A stretch of DNA of 64,000 nt. It comes from an uncultured Lachnospiraceae bacterium (GTDB lineage: Bacteria > Bacillota > Clostridia > Lachnospirales > Lachnospiraceae). The notes beneath the pieces were generated by a model, which ran no database searches, was not told where the DNA came from, and saw nothing but the letters and a program-made list of their open reading frames with translations. This document shows positions 61,625-64,000 of this stretch, one piece after another. The stretch spans positions 146,117 to 210,116 of the forward strand of contig CAJUMC010000001.1 of NCBI GenBank assembly GCA_910587085.1, read 5' to 3'. The stretch's first letter is position 1; each line of letters opens with the position of its first letter. Both the position numbers and the translations under genes were made by a program.

Positions 61625-61653
61625 ATTGTAGCATAAATCTATGCGAGTGTCAA
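61625..61653 (-). promoter_or_regulatory. rplJ-rplL promoter
   Basis: On the minus strand a perfect TTGACA, 17 bases, then TACAAT. It lies in the 306-bp gap between rplA and rplJ. Confidence 0.92.
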
Positions 61654-61745
61654 CAGCAAGTTTTCCGTGCAGCAGGCGCGGAAAACAAAGCCTTCGCCGG
61701 CAGAGCCCGCCACGCGGGCGAAACCGGACTGCCGCCGGAGCCGGA

Positions 61746-62438
61746 CTACGCCAGCTTTGCGGTGTTGAGCTTCACGCCAGGGCCCATTGTGGAAGCAAGG
61801 GTAACGCTTCTCAGATACTGGCCCTTTGCGGACGCCGGCTTTGCCTTGATGATGGCACTCATAAGCGCCTGGAAGTTGTCTGCGAGCTGCTCCTCCGTAA
61901 AGGAAGCCTTGCCGACCGGACAGTGAATAATGTTTGTCTTGTCCAGTCTGTATTCGATTTTACCGGCTTTAATATCATTGACAGCCTTCGTCACATCCAT
62001 CGTAACCGTACCTGCCTTCGGGTTCGGCATCAGGCCCTTCGGTCCGAGCACACGTCCGAGACGTCCGACAACGCCCATCATGTCCGGGGTAGCCACTACG
62101 ACGTCAAACTCAAACCAGCCCTCGTTCTGGATCTTCGGAATCAGCTCGTCGCCGCCCACATAATCGGCGCCTGCCGCTTCAGCCTCCGCAACCTTGTCGC
62201 CCTTTGCGAACACAAGCACTCTCACCTTCTTGCCGGTTCCGTGCGGAAGAACTACCGCGCCGCGAACCTGCTGATCTGCGTGACGTCCGTCAACGCCGAG
62301 ACGGATATGAGCCTCTACGGTTTCGTCAAATTTTGCGGTTGCCGACTTTTTTACTAAGCTGACTGCCTCTGCAACATCATACTGAACGGTTCTGTCGATC
62401 AGCTTTGCTGCGTCCTGATATTTCTTTCCTCTTTTCAT
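61746..62438 (-). CDS. rplA: 50S ribosomal protein L1
   Basis: 230 residues, full-length L1 of the mobile L1 stalk. It starts MKRGKKYQDAAKLIDRT, contains LGVDGRHADQQVRGAVVLPH and MPNPKAGTVTMDVTKAVND (signature region). It follows rplK by 69 bases and is co-transcribed with it. Confidence 0.98.
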   Translation of the reverse strand: MKRGKKYQDAAKLIDRTVQYDVAEAVSLVKKSATAKFDETVEAHIRLGVDGRHADQQVRGAVVLPHGTGKKVRVLVFAKGDKVAEAEAAGADYVGGDELIPKIQNEGWFEFDVVVATPDMMGVVGRLGRVLGPKGLMPNPKAGTVTMDVTKAVNDIKAGKIEYRLDKTNIIHCPVGKASFTEEQLADNFQALMSAIIKAKPASAKGQYLRSVTLASTMGPGVKLNTAKLA

Positions 62439-62507
62439 TTCATTAACCTCCTGGTGGTATTATCGGGAGAATGCGTGTCCCTCCCACAAACGAATCCGTT
62501 CCTGCAA

Positions 62508-62936
62508 CTAATCGTCCACTACCGTGATGCCCATGCTTCTCGCAGTACCTGCGATCATGCTGGTTGCCGCCTCAACGGAAGCTGCATTCAGGTCCGGCAT
62601 CTTGAGTTCCGCAATCTTCTGAACCTCGGAGCGCTTGATCGTCGCAACCTTCACCTTGTTCGGCGTAGCGCTTGCCGTCTTGAGGTTGCACGCCTTCTTC
62701 AGAAGAACCGCAGCAGGCGGAGTCTTGGTAATGAAGCTGAAGCTTCTGTCCGCGTATACCGTGATAACGACAGGAATAATCATACCTTCCTGATTCGCCG
62801 TTCTGGCATTGAACTCCTTCGTAAACTGAACAATGTTTACGCCGTGCTGGCCGAGCGCCGGACCAACCGGCGGAGCCGGCGTTGCCTTTGCTGCCGGAAT
62901 CTGTAATTTAATGTAACCTGTAACCTTCTTTGCCAT
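62508..62936 (-). CDS. rplK: 50S ribosomal protein L11
   Basis: 142 residues: MAKKVTGYIKLQIPAAKATP and PPVGPALGQHGVNIVQFTKE form the N-terminal domain, and the C-terminal rRNA-binding domain ends ARSMGITVVDD. It is the thiostrepton and stringent-factor contact site on the ribosome. 84 bases after nusG. Confidence 0.98.
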   Translation of the reverse strand: MAKKVTGYIKLQIPAAKATPAPPVGPALGQHGVNIVQFTKEFNARTANQEGMIIPVVITVYADRSFSFITKTPPAAVLLKKACNLKTASATPNKVKVATIKRSEVQKIAELKMPDLNAASVEAATSMIAGTARSMGITVVDD

Positions 62937-63020
62937 GATTGTAACCTCCTAAAATTGTGGTTTTACCGGGAGAATAAATCCCTCCCACTCGTCCGCGCCC
63001 GAAAGCGCCAACTGTCTTTC

Positions 63021-63542
63021 TTACTTTTCGATCCGGATATCGGTAAAGCTGATCTCAACCGGAGTCTCCCGCCCGAACAGTTCCACGTTGATGCCGACCG
63101 TCTGCCTGCTCGGATTGATTGACCGGATCACCGCCTCGGTATTTTCCCATGCTCCTGAAATTACGGTAATGGTATCGCCGACGTTGAAATCGTAAGAAAC
63201 CTCCGCTTCCTTCCGAAAACCGAGATTGACCATCTCGTCCTCGGTGAGCGGCACCGGCTTGGAGCCCGGCCCTACGAAGCCCGTCACGCCGCGCGTATTG
63301 CGCACCACGTACCAGGTGTCCTCGTTCATCTCCATATTAATCAGAACATAGCCCGGAAAAATCTTTCTCTGAACCTTTTTCCTGACGCCGTTTTTCAGCT
63401 CCGTTACTTCCTCGATCGGCACGGAAACCTCAAGAATCTGATCCTGCAGATGGCGGTTCTCAATCGTCTTTTCAATGTTGGCCTTAACCTTGTTCTCGTA
63501 TCCCGAGTAGGTATGGACTACATACCAGTTCGCTTCTGCCAT
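63021..63542 (-). CDS. nusG: Transcription termination/antitermination factor NusG
   Basis: 173 residues. The NGN domain begins NWYVVHTYSGYENKVKANIE, with FPGYVLINMEMNEDTWYVVR, and the C-terminal KOW domain has the GDTITVISGAWENTEAVIR strand pair. It binds RNA polymerase and links it to ribosomes. 19 bases after secE. Confidence 0.97.
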   Translation of the reverse strand: MAEANWYVVHTYSGYENKVKANIEKTIENRHLQDQILEVSVPIEEVTELKNGVRKKVQRKIFPGYVLINMEMNEDTWYVVRNTRGVTGFVGPGSKPVPLTEDEMVNLGFRKEAEVSYDFNVGDTITVISGAWENTEAVIRSINPSRQTVGINVELFGRETPVEISFTDIRIEK

Positions 63543-63561
63543 ATCATCACCCTTATCCCAG

Positions 63562-63798
63562 CTAGATTATCACGTTGATACCCGCTCTGATCACCATGTC
63601 AACCAAAGCAATCACTACGCCTAACGCAACGGAAATGACAACGACAGTGACGGACTCCTTGAGGAGCGTCTCCTTGTCCGGCCAGATAATCTTGGAGAAC
63701 TCCGATTTCAGGCCCTTGAACCAGCTCTTCTTCGGAGTCTTCGGCTCCTTGGACTTTCCGGCCGTCTTCTCTGTACTGTTTACAGCAGCGTCTCCCAT
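63562..63798 (-). CDS. secE: Preprotein translocase subunit SecE
   Basis: 78 residues with a Lys-rich N-terminus, the conserved amphipathic helix (FKGLKSEFSKIIWPDKETL) and one transmembrane helix (TVVVISVALGVVIALVDMVI). It stabilises SecY in the protein-export channel. Confidence 0.95.
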   Translation of the reverse strand: MGDAAVNSTEKTAGKSKEPKTPKKSWFKGLKSEFSKIIWPDKETLLKESVTVVVISVALGVVIALVDMVIRAGINVII

Positions 63799-63847
63799 GA
63801 TTCACTTTCCTTCCTTGCCGTCCGCACCGCGGACCTGCCAGCTGTTA

Positions 63848-63997
63848 TTACTTGGTTTCCTTGTGTAACGTGTGTGCTTTACAGAATCTGCAGTACTTCT
63901 TCGTCTCCATTCTGTCCGGATGATTTTTCTTTTCCTTCGTCATGTTGTAATTACGCTGCTTGCATTCCGTACATGCCAATGTAATTTTTACTCGCAC
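63848..63997 (-). CDS. rpmG: 50S ribosomal protein L33
   Basis: 49 residues starting with GTG at 63997 (MRVKITLACTECKQRNYN), three bases from the window edge; the ribosome site lies outside. Zinc-type L33 with CTEC and CRFC pairs. It is the usual gene ahead of secE. Confidence 0.93.
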   Translation of the reverse strand: MRVKITLACTECKQRNYNMTKEKKNHPDRMETKKYCRFCKAHTLHKETK

Positions 63998-64000
63998 AAC

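Noticed and set aside
1..64000. CRISPR array or insertion sequences
   Set aside because: The tandem repeats have no spacer pattern and no cas genes are near; no transposase was seen.

Overview
The window looks like a chromosomal segment of a spore-forming, flagellated, Gram-positive Clostridia member, most likely Lachnospiraceae (inference). The grounds are spoIIID, a cotJABC spore-coat operon, the mbl-flhO-flhP order also known from Bacillus, a bile-salt-hydrolase-like gene, fairly GC-rich coding DNA and the Firmicutes order rpmG-secE-nusG-rplK-rplA-rplJ-rplL. Most genes lie on the minus strand.

Layout. 0-5 kb: zinc-ribbon protein (cut by the window edge), spoIIID, a choloylglycine hydrolase family enzyme, and a DNA-damage group (HMCES/YedK-type protein, dinB behind a LexA-box promoter, small partner). 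5-9 kb: trkA-trkH potassium uptake, family-6 uracil/hypoxanthine DNA glycosylase, YczE-like membrane protein. 9-11 kb: a two-gene ATPase plus PD-(D/E)XK-nuclease module that looks like a defence system. 11-24.8 kb: calcium-binding protein, DUF1846 protein, uracil/xanthine permease with a structured leader, WYL regulator facing a MATE pump, cysS, AraC regulator facing a GH31 glucosidase, plsC. 24.9-31.4 kb: a PspA-YdjG-YdjH-YdjI envelope-stress operon, PAP2 phosphatase, CinA amidohydrolase, second MATE pump. 31.6-35 kb: cytoplasmic zinc-binding chemoreceptor and a large serine recombinase with a 61-residue partner.

35.39-50.14 kb is the most striking part. The spore-coat gene cotJC is cut in two. 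Codons 1-33 lie at 50135-50233, directly after cotJA and cotJB. The remaining codons lie at 34946-35389. A 9-bp core, GGGCCGGAC, occurs at both broken ends. Joining the ends at this core gives one 180-residue CotJC frame that reads through the family pattern. The 14.7 kb in between has a phage-type endolysin at one edge and a SpoIVCA-like serine recombinase at the other, the arrangement of an integrated prophage or skin-like element. Unusually, it also carries core genes: recD2, flgJ-like, flhP, flhO, mbl, a second calcium-binding protein, a Na/Pi symporter and tRNA-Leu. I propose a recombinase-controlled interruption of cotJC that could be repaired in the sporulating mother cell.

51-64 kb: orphan purE, a large M29-like peptidase, an HD-domain phosphohydrolase broken by a one-base frameshift, VanZ and other membrane proteins, an 881-residue Ig-like surface protein, and the ribosomal cluster with its L10 leader.

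Two wider patterns stand out. Several gaps between genes are filled by unrelated tandem repeats (units of 41, 46-48, 49 and 79 bp). Both calcium-binding paralogues and the chemoreceptor are preceded by sequences resembling sigma-D (flagellar) promoters, so they may belong to the motility regulon.
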